Shown here in pieces: positions 39,878 through 48,759 of a stretch of 64,000 nucleotides of DNA; the first letter of the stretch is position 1; every line of letters begins with the position of its first letter. The notes under the pieces are model-generated. The model made no database searches and had not been told where the DNA came from. It saw nothing but the letters and a program-made list of their open reading frames with translations. This DNA is from Candidatus Iainarchaeum sp. (GTDB lineage: Archaea > Iainarchaeota > Iainarchaeia > Iainarchaeales > UBA10219), in contig JAGVWE010000004.1 in NCBI GenBank assembly GCA_018304425.1, positions 123,181-187,180 of the forward strand. Direction: 5' to 3'. Position numbers and translations under genes: made by a program.

Positions 39878-41245
39878 CTATATGACCTCCAAGAGCATGG
39901 CATAGGGGTCTTCCAAATGCTTTTTAACCTCGTTCACGAACCGCGCCGCCAGGGCCCCGTCCACCACGCGGTGGTCAAAGGAGAGGCTCACGTTCATCAC
40001 GTGCCGCAAGAGTATCCGGTCTTCGACTACGCGCGGCAGCTTCCGAATCGTGCCCAGCGCCAGGATGGCGACTTCCGGGTAGTTGACCACGGCAATGCCT
40101 CCGATGCCGCCCACCGAACCAATGTTCGTAATCGTGAAGGTGCCCCCCCGTAGGTCCCCCAAGGCAATCTTCCGCTCCCTGGCCAGCGCAGCTTTCTCCG
40201 AAATCTCTTTCGCGATTTCGAGGATGCTCTTCTGGTCCGCGTCCTTGACGACGGGCACCATCAACCCGTCCGGCGTGTCCACGGCGATTCCAACGTTGTA
40301 ATACTTTTTCAGCACGATTTCCTGTTTCCCCTCGTCGAGGCTCGCGTTCACGTACGGGAACTCCTTCAACGCGTGCGCGACCGCTTTCGCGATGAACGCC
40401 AGGTAGGTCAGTTTCACGCCCTGCCTTTCCGCGCGCGCCTTCTCCTTCTCGCGCGCCTCCACCAACTCGCTGACGTCCACTTCGTCGAATTGCACGGCAG
40501 TGGGCACCATCCAGTTGCTGCGCGACATGTTTTCCGCGATTTTCTTCCGCAACCCCTTCAAGGCCACGCGCTCCTCTTCCCCGGTCGCCAGCCACGACGC
40601 CTTCTCAAACGCGGGCAACGCCATGCCCCCCGCCGCGGCCGCCCCTGCTTGCGGTGACACGCTTCCCCCTCCCCCCGCAAACCGTTTCACGTCCTCGTCG
40701 GTAATCCTTCCAGCCGGCCCGGTGCCGGGCACGCGTTTAATGTCCACTCCCAGCTCGCGGGCCAGTTGCCGGGTGTGCGGCATGGCCAGCACCTGGCTGG
40801 GAACCTGCATGGGCTCAAAGGCGGCTGCCGATGCGTCAGCCGAGTAGGCGGCCACCTTCGGGGCCCCCGGCACCGCAGGCGTGCCCCCTCTCGCCATGCT
40901 CGAGGGGGCGGTAGGCTGGGCCTTGGAAACGGTTGCAGTCGGCGCCTTCGCCTGGGCAGCCGGAGGCGTAACCGCCGGAGCCGCCGCAGGCCCCGCATAC
41001 TTTTCCCCTGCCGAGCCAATCGTCACCAGGACTTCGCCGACCTTGATGGTGTCCCCGACCTTCGCGTGCAACTTGAGCACGGTTCCGGCTTTCGGGCACG
41101 GGATTTCAACGACGGCTTTGTCGGTTTCCACGTTGGCAATGGCTTGGTCGGCCTTGACGACATCGCCTTCCTTCACGAGCCACTCCACCAGTTCCCCTTC
41201 GTGGATGCCTTCGCCGACGTCCGGGAACTTGAAGTCAAAAGCCAT
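39878..41245 (-). CDS. pdhC: Dihydrolipoamide acyltransferase (E2)
   Basis: Lipoyl site NVETDKAVVEIP; E3-binding PHTRQLARELGVDIKRVPGTGPAGRITDEDVK; catalytic SFDHRVVDGA. Confidence 0.96.
   Translation of the reverse strand: MAFDFKFPDVGEGIHEGELVEWLVKEGDVVKADQAIANVETDKAVVEIPCPKAGTVLKLHAKVGDTIKVGEVLVTIGSAGEKYAGPAAAPAVTPPAAQAKAPTATVSKAQPTAPSSMARGGTPAVPGAPKVAAYSADASAAAFEPMQVPSQVLAMPHTRQLARELGVDIKRVPGTGPAGRITDEDVKRFAGGGGSVSPQAGAAAAGGMALPAFEKASWLATGEEERVALKGLRKKIAENMSRSNWMVPTAVQFDEVDVSELVEAREKEKARAERQGVKLTYLAFIAKAVAHALKEFPYVNASLDEGKQEIVLKKYYNVGIAVDTPDGLMVPVVKDADQKSILEIAKEISEKAALARERKIALGDLRGGTFTITNIGSVGGIGGIAVVNYPEVAILALGTIRKLPRVVEDRILLRHVMNVSLSFDHRVVDGALAARFVNEVKKHLEDPYAMLLEVI
40825..40917 (-). repeat. 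Palindromic element, copy inside the E2 linker coding sequence (93 nt, in-frame)
   Basis: ctgccgatgcgtcagccgagtaggc...caccgcaggcgtgccccctctcgccatgctcgagggggcggtaggct; encodes PTAPSSMARGGTPAVPGAPKVAAYSADASA. Confidence 0.85.
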
Positions 41246-42231
41246 CAGAAATCACTCATCGTTTTTTTAATCGCGTTCAACACCCGCTTGGGGTTCGGCA
41301 GGTAATAGTCTTCGAGCCTCGGATAAGGGGTTATGATGTCGCAGCCCGTGATCCGCTCCATCGGGGCCTTCAAGGACAGGATGGCGCGCCGTGCAATCGT
41401 GGCCGCCAGCTCCGCGCCCACGCCGCAACTCCGCGGGGCCTCGTGCACGATGACGGCCCGCCCGGTTTTCTTCACCGAGTCAACGACGGCTTTCTTGTCC
41501 AAGGGGCTGACCGTACGCAAGTCAATGACTTCCGCGCTGATGCCCTGCTCCTGGGCGAGCTCCGCCGCGTCGTTGGACACGCGCGCCATGTTCCCATACG
41601 ACACCACGGTTACGTCCGTGCCCTCCCGCACCAGCCTGGCTTCCCCCAGGGGAACCGCATACGGTTCTTCGGGGATTTCCTGCTTGAACGCGCGGTACAG
41701 TTTCTTGGGTTCCAGGAACAGCACGGGGTCCTCTTCGCGGATGGCGGAAACCATCAAGCCCTTCGCGTCATAGGGGTTGGAGGGAATGACGACTTTACAG
41801 CCCGGCAAGTGCACGAACAGCGCTTCCATGGCCTCCGAGTGGTGCTCCAAGGCCTTAATCCCGCCCCCGTAGGGCATGCGCAGTACCAGGGGACAGTGGA
41901 AGCGGCCGCGGCTCCGGTTCCGGATGCGCGCGGCATGGGAAATCAACTGGTCAAAGGCCGGGTACACGAAGCCATCGAACTGGACTTCGGCAACGGGGCG
42001 AAGGCCCGAAACCGCCAGCCCGATGGCCGTGCCCACAATCCCGGACTCGGCCAAGGGGGTGTCGATGACGCGTTCCTCGCCGAACCTCGCATACAGGCCA
42101 TCAGTCACCCGGAACACGCCCCCGTCCTTTCCCACGTCCTCGCCAATCACGATGACCCGCTTGTCGCGCTCCATTTCCTGGCGCAACGCCGCGTTAATGG
42201 CTTCCACCAAGGTGGCTTTCACCATCGCCAT
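41245..42231 (-). CDS. pdhB: Pyruvate/2-oxoacid dehydrogenase E1 beta
   Basis: VIVIGEDVGKDGGVFRVTDGL; DTPLAESGIVGTAIGLAVSGLRPVAEVQF. Confidence 0.95.
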   Translation of the reverse strand: MAMVKATLVEAINAALRQEMERDKRVIVIGEDVGKDGGVFRVTDGLYARFGEERVIDTPLAESGIVGTAIGLAVSGLRPVAEVQFDGFVYPAFDQLISHAARIRNRSRGRFHCPLVLRMPYGGGIKALEHHSEAMEALFVHLPGCKVVIPSNPYDAKGLMVSAIREEDPVLFLEPKKLYRAFKQEIPEEPYAVPLGEARLVREGTDVTVVSYGNMARVSNDAAELAQEQGISAEVIDLRTVSPLDKKAVVDSVKKTGRAVIVHEAPRSCGVGAELAATIARRAILSLKAPMERITGCDIITPYPRLEDYYLPNPKRVLNAIKKTMSDF

Positions 42232-42233
42232 GC

Positions 42234-43319
42234 CTATTCCTGCCTCTCCTCGTCCAGCCATCGCTTGAGCATGGCCATCTGCTCCGTCAAGTCCATCGTC
42301 ATTTCCTTGTACATGTACTTGAACATGTCCTCGGGCTCCGGCTTCGGGAACGCCTCGTACGCTTCGACGGCTTTCTCCACGGTTGCCACCGCGTCGTCCA
42401 GGCACTTTTGCTCGAAGCCCTCATCCCACAAGCCGTTGGCTTTCCCGTACTTCTTCAACCGGTCGATGGGGTCACGCTCCCTCCAATAAGCTATTTCTTC
42501 GGGCGGCCGGTACTTCTTGGCGTCATCGCTGGTCGTGTGGTCGCCCATGCGGTAGGTCATCAATTCAAGGAGCGTCGGGCCCTTGCCGGCGTGGGCCTTG
42601 TCCAGCGCGTGCTTGGCCGCGGCATACACCGCGAAGACGTCGTTCCCATCCACCTGGATGCCTTCGAAGCCGTAGGCCAGCGCCTTTTGCGCCAGCGTTT
42701 CCGCGCGGGTCTGCTTCTTGCGCGGCACCGAGATGGCCCACTGGTTGTTCTGGCACACGAAAAGAGTCGGGGTCTGGAACACGCCGGCAAAGTTCATGGC
42801 CTCATGGAAGTCCCCCTCACTGGTTCCGCCGTCTCCAAAATAGGTCACCGTTGCAACGTCCTTTCCCTGGAGCTTGCTGCCCCACGCATAGCCGACCGCG
42901 TGCAGCATCTGCGTTCCAACCGGCACGGCCACCGGGAAGACGTTCACGTCCTCGGGCACCTTCATGCCCCGCTCGTCTCCCCCCCAATACCACAGGTACT
43001 GGGCCATGGGAAAGCCCCGCATCAGGATGATGGGGTGCTCGCGGAAGCAGGGAAAGACCCAGTCCTGTTCCTGCATGGCCAAAGCGACCGGGATCTGGCA
43101 GGCTTCCTGGCCCGTGCTCTGCGCGTAGGTGCCCATCCGTCCCTGCCGCTGCAGCTTGAAGCACTTGTCGTCGAACACCCGGGCAAGCACCATCCAACGC
43201 AGCATCTCCTTGACTTGTTCCTTGGAGAGCTTGGGCATCATCTTCTCGTCGGTCTTGCCGTCCTTGTCCATGACCGACCAGGACTCGACCCGGCCCTCAT
43301 AGGCCACCTTCTTAGGCAC
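42234..43319 (-). CDS. pdhA: Pyruvate/2-oxoacid dehydrogenase E1 alpha
   Basis: TYFGDGGTSEGDFHEAMNFAGVFQTPTLFVCQNNQWAIS (TPP site). Confidence 0.95.
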   Translation of the reverse strand: MPKKVAYEGRVESWSVMDKDGKTDEKMMPKLSKEQVKEMLRWMVLARVFDDKCFKLQRQGRMGTYAQSTGQEACQIPVALAMQEQDWVFPCFREHPIILMRGFPMAQYLWYWGGDERGMKVPEDVNVFPVAVPVGTQMLHAVGYAWGSKLQGKDVATVTYFGDGGTSEGDFHEAMNFAGVFQTPTLFVCQNNQWAISVPRKKQTRAETLAQKALAYGFEGIQVDGNDVFAVYAAAKHALDKAHAGKGPTLLELMTYRMGDHTTSDDAKKYRPPEEIAYWRERDPIDRLKKYGKANGLWDEGFEQKCLDDAVATVEKAVEAYEAFPKPEPEDMFKYMYKEMTMDLTEQMAMLKRWLDEERQE

Positions 43320-44223
43320 GCTGTTCCGCCCCCACCTGCTTTCCTGCCCTGATTACGCCCTCCAGGAACAGCTCCCCTGCCTTGTAACTGCTGCGCACGA
43401 AGGGCCCGGAGGCCACGTAGAGGAAGCCCCGTTCGAGGGCCCGCTGCCTATACCACTCGAATCTTTCTGGTGACACGAACTCCTTCACTGGCAAATGCAG
43501 TTTGCTGGGCTGGAGGTACTGGCCCAAGGTGAGCACGTCGCATCCAACGCCCCGCAAGTCATCCATAGCCTGCAAGACGTCCGCCTCCCTTTCGCCCAAG
43601 CCCAGCATGAGGCTTGACTTCGTGTAAATCCTTGAATCGAATTCCTTGACGGCCTTCAACACGGAGAGGCTCTGCTCGTAGCCGGCGCGGGGGTCGCGCA
43701 CGCCCTGTTGCAGTTCCCTCGTGGTCTCGAGGTTGTGCGCGTACACGTGGGGCAAGGCCGCCGCCACCTCCTGCACAAGCCGCTTTTCCCCGCGGAAGTC
43801 AGGAGTCAGCACCTCGACCAGCATGCCCGGCAACTGTTTCTTGATTTCCGCGATGCAGCGCGCGAAGTGCCCCGCTCCCTGGTCCGGCAAGTCATCGCGG
43901 TCCACGGAAGTGATCACCACGTACTTCAACCCGAACACCTTGACGGCTTGCACCAGCTTGAAGGGCTCGAAGGGGTCCAGGGCCTTCGGGTTGCGCCGCG
44001 TTTTCACGTTGCAGAACCGGCAGCCCCTCGTGCACTCATCCCCCATCACCATGAAGGTCGCGGTTCCTCCCCCCCAGCACTCGCTGCTGTTCGGGCACTT
44101 GGCTTCCTCGCACACCGTGTTCAAGCCCAGGCTTTCCAGGGTGGTCTTGACCAGGGCATAGTTTTGGATGGCGTGCCCGACCGGAATCCGCCGCTTCAAC
44201 CACAATGGCTTGCCTACGCCCAT
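43312..44223 (-). CDS. lipA: Lipoyl synthase
   Basis: CEEAKCPNSSECWGGGTATFMVMGDECTRGCRFCNVKT. Confidence 0.97.
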   Translation of the reverse strand: MGVGKPLWLKRRIPVGHAIQNYALVKTTLESLGLNTVCEEAKCPNSSECWGGGTATFMVMGDECTRGCRFCNVKTRRNPKALDPFEPFKLVQAVKVFGLKYVVITSVDRDDLPDQGAGHFARCIAEIKKQLPGMLVEVLTPDFRGEKRLVQEVAAALPHVYAHNLETTRELQQGVRDPRAGYEQSLSVLKAVKEFDSRIYTKSSLMLGLGEREADVLQAMDDLRGVGCDVLTLGQYLQPSKLHLPVKEFVSPERFEWYRQRALERGFLYVASGPFVRSSYKAGELFLEGVIRAGKQVGAEQRA

Positions 44224-44358
44224 TAAACCGCCTTACCCGTCCAGTTCAGTCTTTCCTATTATATAACTTGAACTACTTATAAGGGTTTGGCTTCCAAAGC
44301 GATTACCTCAGCGTTCGACGAGAATCCGGTTCAACGAGTCAATGGTCTGTCCAAGGAT

Positions 44359-46020
44359 TCAGCCCCGGTAAGTGAAGGGGTTCTCGCCTTCGCCCTTCAG
44401 GTACTTCGTGACCCCCACCACGACAATGACTGCCACCACCAACAACACCAGCAGGGGCTGCCAGTTGAAGCCCTTCTGCGGCTTGGCCCCCTCTTCCTTG
44501 TCCCCCAGGGTAACTACCCGAACGTTTTCCTTCAATTCCTCCACGGCCACGGGCTGGTTGCTGACCGCAACCTGCCTGCCCTTCACGAGGGCACGGGCCT
44601 TTCCCAGCCCGGCCAGGGCCTCCGCGGAATTGGCTTTCAACAGGAACTGCAGCGTCTTCTGCTCCCGGGGCTTCAACGGTGGCAGCACGGCGTGGAAGAC
44701 GAGCTTGCCCTCTTTTTCTTCAATGGCTTCGTTGTCCCCCACCTCCGAGAACTGGCTGGCCCCGTACTCGTCCACGACTTCCACGCCCTCCAAGAGGCCC
44801 TCTCCCAGGTTTCCCACCACCAGGTCCACGACAAGGCCTTCCCCCCAATTGAACACGCCCGTTGACACGTTCTTCCGCATCTCGACCTTTTCAAAGCAAC
44901 CGGTCTCGGAATTGAAGTTCTCCGCGTTCCGGGGCGTGTCACGGCATGGGTCGCAGGCATCGCCGAGCCCATCGCCGTCCCCATCGGCTTGCCCGCTGTT
45001 CCCCGCCCGCGGGCAGTTGTCGCACGCGTCTCCGCTGCCATCGTCATCCGAGTCCACCTGGTTGGGGTTCTTTTCCCCGGGGCAATTGTCTCCGTCATCG
45101 GCAAAGCCGTCCTCGTCCGAGTCCGGGCTCACGGTCAACGCGGCCAGCTTCAACTCCTCTTTCCGGCCGAAGACATCATACAACAGGAGTTGCAGTTTCA
45201 CTTCCTGGCCGGCAGCCACTCCATTGAACGCGCAGTCGTTGACGCCGGCTTTCTCGCAGGACAACACTTTTTCGCCGTTGACCAGCAACCCCAGGCCGCT
45301 GACGCCTTTCACGCGCGGCCGCAGCGAGACCCGGTAGGGCTTGCCGTCCACGGGCTTCCGGGGCTCGACTTCGACGTCCACGAGCCGGTCCAGGGCCGTG
45401 GCCTTTTCCACGACGACTTTCACGACTTTCGTGGCGTTCAGGTTGTTGGCCTTGTCGGTCGCGACCGCGTTGAACTGCAACTCGGTTCCCACCTCAAAGG
45501 GGCCCGCCCGGTGAAAGCACACCCCCGCGCTGCCGTCACAGCTTTGCACGAGCTTCTTGTTGAAGTAAATGCCGACCCTTTCCACGCCGGACTCGTCGCT
45601 GGCAATCGCGGAAACCATTACCTCATCGTATTGCGTGGGGTTCGGCGGATCCATGGATGCCTCCACCTTCGGGGGCTTCCCGTCATTGGCCTGGGTCTGC
45701 TGGGGATTGCATTCCTGGTCAATCAAGTCGAACGACACGTAGTTGCGCGGCGTCGGGTCGAGGTTGACGTCGACCACGGTAATGCATTTGCCGGCGAAAT
45801 CCCTTTTCTGTCCCTTGGAGATGCGCACCGTGCCCAGGTCTTCGCTGCCCCGCATGGCCCCGAATTCCGCGTACTGCCCGGACACGGAAGCGGTCTTGGC
45901 CGTCAACACCAGGTTCCCGCCCAGTTGCTTGGACTCGCCTTCCTTCAACGAGAACGGCTCGGCTTGAACGGCTAACGCCAGTAACAGCAACGCCGCCAGT
46001 GCAAGCCCTAACCCCTTCAT
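44359..46020 (-). CDS. Secreted/membrane-anchored protein with thrombospondin type-3-like Ca-binding repeats
   Basis: Signal peptide; [37 protein letters not shown]...[15 protein letters not shown]-terminal TM. Confidence 0.85.
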   Translation of the reverse strand: MKGLGLALAALLLLALAVQAEPFSLKEGESKQLGGNLVLTAKTASVSGQYAEFGAMRGSEDLGTVRISKGQKRDFAGKCITVVDVNLDPTPRNYVSFDLIDQECNPQQTQANDGKPPKVEASMDPPNPTQYDEVMVSAIASDESGVERVGIYFNKKLVQSCDGSAGVCFHRAGPFEVGTELQFNAVATDKANNLNATKVVKVVVEKATALDRLVDVEVEPRKPVDGKPYRVSLRPRVKGVSGLGLLVNGEKVLSCEKAGVNDCAFNGVAAGQEVKLQLLLYDVFGRKEELKLAALTVSPDSDEDGFADDGDNCPGEKNPNQVDSDDDGSGDACDNCPRAGNSGQADGDGDGLGDACDPCRDTPRNAENFNSETGCFEKVEMRKNVSTGVFNWGEGLVVDLVVGNLGEGLLEGVEVVDEYGASQFSEVGDNEAIEEKEGKLVFHAVLPPLKPREQKTLQFLLKANSAEALAGLGKARALVKGRQVAVSNQPVAVEELKENVRVVTLGDKEEGAKPQKGFNWQPLLVLLVVAVIVVVGVTKYLKGEGENPFTYRG

Positions 46021-46027
46021 TTTCCCA

Positions 46028-46534
46028 TTACATTACGCTGAACCAGTATAAAATTCTGCCCCCGGGAAGGCCGTTAAAGCCGCTATTGCCCTGTTTTGGC
46101 CGCTTTCCGTTGGAGGAAGCCCAGGCGAACTCCCGGGCAAAGTAGAGGTACGTGTACAGGTAGAAGACCACCATGACCGCGTACGCGCGGTGCAGCCAAG
46201 TCAACTCGGCTGCGGGCATGCCCGCATAAAAGTGGTCCAACAAGTAGTCCCCGAAAACCAGGCCCAGGGCAATCGAGGCAAGCGCGCCCTTGACGGCGTC
46301 CCCAATCTTGTCGGGAAACGTTGCCACGAAGAACACCATGTACACGAGGATGCCGATACCGGAATGCATCAAGGCAAACCCGGGGTCCTGCCGCGAAAAA
46401 AGGTAGCCGCCGCCCAGGAACAGGAACCCATGCAGGAACAGGAAGGGCACCAGGAACCTGGCGAATTCCTCGCGGCTCACCTGCTGGCCGTTGACCGTGA
46501 ACGCTGCCGTCATGCGTTGTCCAACCCAACGCAT
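46028..46534 (-). CDS. Predicted multi-TM membrane protein
   Basis: Hydrophobic segments [31 protein letters not shown]; no family recognised. Confidence 0.6.
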   Translation of the reverse strand: MRWVGQRMTAAFTVNGQQVSREEFARFLVPFLFLHGFLFLGGGYLFSRQDPGFALMHSGIGILVYMVFFVATFPDKIGDAVKGALASIALGLVFGDYLLDHFYAGMPAAELTWLHRAYAVMVVFYLYTYLYFAREFAWASSNGKRPKQGNSGFNGLPGGRILYWFSVM

Positions 46535-46569
46535 AAATACTTCTTCTCCTTATTATTCCTTGTGGCTGC

Positions 46570-46821
46570 ATGCCTTACTTCGTCTACCTCCTCGAGTGCC
46601 GCGACCAAAGCCTCTACTGTGGTTACACCTCGGACCTCGGAAAGCGCGTGGCCGCCCACAATGCGGGCAGGGGAGGGAGGTACACGCGCACCCACTTGCC
46701 CGTCAAACTCGTCTACTCCGAGAAAGCCCGCACCCGCCTCCAAGCCATGCGAAGGGAACGCGAAATCAAGGGCTATTCGCGGAAGAAAAAGCAGGCGCTG
46801 ATTGAAGAAAAAAGAAAATAA
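46570..46821 (+). CDS. GIY-YIG nuclease domain protein
   Basis: [72 protein letters not shown]. Confidence 0.93.
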   Translation: MPYFVYLLECRDQSLYCGYTSDLGKRVAAHNAGRGGRYTRTHLPVKLVYSEKARTRLQAMRREREIKGYSRKKKQALIEEKRK

Positions 46822-46843
46822 GGCGTCCCCTTGTGGGGACAAG

Positions 46844-46998
46844 CGCCCTGGCCGGGAATCGAACCCGGGTCTCCACCGCGCTGCAACCCATTTTGCGGGC
46901 CCCGCAGGGTTGTCCCATGCCCCGCATGGGACGTTTCCGCAAACCCTTTGTAAAAGGGTTTTGACAGGGTGGAATCCTGGCCGCTAGACTACCAGAGC
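46844..46998 (-). tRNA. tRNA-Asp(GTC) with 83-nt intron after position 37
   Basis: 5' exon GCTCTGGTAGTCTAGCGGCCAGGATTCCACCCTGTCA; 3' exon CGGTGGAGACCCGGGTTCGATTCCCGGCCAGGGCG; acceptor and anticodon stems pair; G73. Confidence 0.9.
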
Positions 46999-47104
46999 AA
47001 CCTATGACCACATGTCGTCAAACTCTTATAAACCTTTGCGGCAATTGGGCCTGTTTTCCGCTCCGGCAATGGCTTTAAATTACGTTTTCTGGTAATATCC
47101 GGTC

Positions 47105-47887
47105 ATGGGAAAGCTGGTGTGGCTCGTGGCCTTGATGTTGTTGTTTTCCGTCGCGGCCCTCGCAGCGTACAGCGGGGGCAGCCGGTCCACGCCGCCCGCG
47201 AAGCCGAAGCCCCTTCCCGTGGCCGAGGAACCCCAGCCAACCCCTCCCACTGCCCGGCCTGAGCCAGCGCCCGAACCCGCAGCCGTTGAACCCATGGCAC
47301 CTGCCTCCAAGCCGGCCTTCGACGAGTCCAAGGCCAAGTGCCTGGGTCCGTCCAGTGTCGTGGAACGCGTCAAGTGCCGCCTCCGGTTGACGGACGAAGA
47401 ACTCGCGGAAACCGAGCCGGATGGCTCCACGGAAATCTATTTCCTGCCCGAGGAATGCCGGCCGCTGGGCGGGGAAGCCAGGGGCCAATGCGTTTCCGCG
47501 TACGCGCGCGTGCAGGCCTGTTGGCGGTTTGAAGGCGAGACACGCGAGGAATGCCTCCGGAAACGCGTGGGCTTGCCCGAGAAGTCCAGCGTGCGCGACG
47601 AAAAAATCAAGTGCCTGGGGGACGCGTGCCGCGAGGAACTCCGGCAAAGGGTTTACTCGCTCGTCAAGTTCCGGTTGTACAGTCTCGAAGACAAGGCCTC
47701 CAAGCTCCTGCGCAAGGGCGTCAGCGAGGACACGGTTGCCCAATTCATTTCGGAAATGGAGCAAAAAAAGGCGGAATTCAATGCCGCAACCAGCCTTGAA
47801 GCCCGGAAAAAAGTCTTGCAAGGCGCGGCCCGGCTCTGGAACGACTTCAAACTCGAAGCCTACAAGCAGGTGAGGACGGGAACATGA
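47105..47887 (+). CDS. Secreted/membrane-anchored hypothetical protein
   Basis: N-terminal TM/signal, Pro-rich linker, Cys-containing helical domain. Confidence 0.65.
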   Translation: MGKLVWLVALMLLFSVAALAAYSGGSRSTPPAKPKPLPVAEEPQPTPPTARPEPAPEPAAVEPMAPASKPAFDESKAKCLGPSSVVERVKCRLRLTDEELAETEPDGSTEIYFLPEECRPLGGEARGQCVSAYARVQACWRFEGETREECLRKRVGLPEKSSVRDEKIKCLGDACREELRQRVYSLVKFRLYSLEDKASKLLRKGVSEDTVAQFISEMEQKKAEFNAATSLEARKKVLQGAARLWNDFKLEAYKQVRTGT

Positions 47888-48120
47888 AGCAAGTGTTTGC
47901 GTTGTTGTTGGCCCTGGTGGTCTTACTCGGCTGCGTCTCCATTCAAGGCGAAAAACCGCCGCTGCCGCCCAAGCAGCCGAGCCCCGAAACGCTCGAGCGC
48001 CAGGCCGAGGCAGCCAAGGCCACGGAGTTGAGCCCGGAAACCATTTCCTCGATTGCCGGGGTTGACGTCTCCGACGACTTGGAGCAGAGCATCCAAGACC
48101 TGGACGAAGCCAGCCAATAA
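47884..48120 (+). CDS. Small lipoprotein
   Basis: MKQVFALLLALVVLLGCVSIQGEKPP lipobox; ATGA overlap with upstream gene. Confidence 0.65.
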   Translation: MKQVFALLLALVVLLGCVSIQGEKPPLPPKQPSPETLERQAEAAKATELSPETISSIAGVDVSDDLEQSIQDLDEASQ

Positions 48121-48122
48121 AC

Positions 48123-48515
48123 CTAGTTCCCCGCGTCCAACACGATTGCGTTCTTGAGACCCCTGAAGTCGTTGTCCAGGGTTAGTAGGGTGGCATGGTT
48201 GGCGGTTGCAGAAGCATAAATGAGTGAGTCAACGGTTGCTAGCCCCGTTTTCAGGGATTCTTTGGCGGCCTGCACGCATACTTCAAAGTTTAGCAGAGCC
48301 GTTTGGCTGTTTATCAGCACAAACTCGAGCGCGCGATATATTTCTTTCTCCTGCCAACCCCCTTTTTGGAGGCGACGCCACAGTTCATACATGCTTAAAA
48401 TGGACGTAAACAACAGTTCATCCGTTGACTCGATAAATTGCTTCAGGGGCATGCTTTCCCCCAAGATATAAGCGAGCCAGACGCTTGAGTCAAGGAAGAG
48501 CCTAGAATCGGTCAC
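48123..48515 (-). CDS. PIN-domain VapC-type toxin
   Basis: LFLDSSVWLAYILGE...TVDSLIYASATANHATLLTLDNDFRGL. Confidence 0.88.
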   Translation of the reverse strand: MTDSRLFLDSSVWLAYILGESMPLKQFIESTDELLFTSILSMYELWRRLQKGGWQEKEIYRALEFVLINSQTALLNFEVCVQAAKESLKTGLATVDSLIYASATANHATLLTLDNDFRGLKNAIVLDAGN

Positions 48516-48720
48516 TTTTATCCCTAAGGTCTTTCAAGAGTTCTTTTAATGAGTATTTCTTTCCCTTTCTGGCCAGTACCCCATACATGGAACCCCGTTT
48601 CACTCGGACAAGCGTGGTAATGGCTTCGTCATACGTTTTTACCTTGTAGGACTTCTTGAGGTTGTCGAGACGTGCCTTGGTTTCGTTCCTCACCTGTATG
48701 GTGGTCGTCACGCGGTTCAT
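48502..48720 (-). CDS. VapB-type antitoxin
   Basis: RVTTTIQVRNETKARLDNLKKSYKVKTYDEAITTLV; overlaps vapC. Confidence 0.82.
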   Translation of the reverse strand: MNRVTTTIQVRNETKARLDNLKKSYKVKTYDEAITTLVRVKRGSMYGVLARKGKKYSLKELLKDLRDKSDRF

Positions 48721-48723
48721 AAT

Positions 48724-48741
48724 AACTATAGCGCTATAGTT
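48724..48741. promoter_or_regulatory. Perfect 18-bp palindrome, likely VapBC operator
   Basis: AACTATAGCGCTATAGTT just upstream of the vapB start. Confidence 0.65.
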
Positions 48742-48759
48742 CTTAATAAGCCTTTGCGT

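Noticed and set aside
46570-46821. GIY-YIG ORF considered as a homing endonuclease of the tRNA intron
   Set aside because: It lies outside the intron on the opposite strand and resembles the small stand-alone GIY-YIG housekeeping-type family; no evidence of intron homing
46861-46990. GC-rich hairpins near 46.9 kb considered as another copy of the rpoB/E2 palindromic element
   Set aside because: They lie inside the tRNA-Asp intron and lack the shared blocks (gcgtcagccgag, caccgcaggc, ggcggtaggct)
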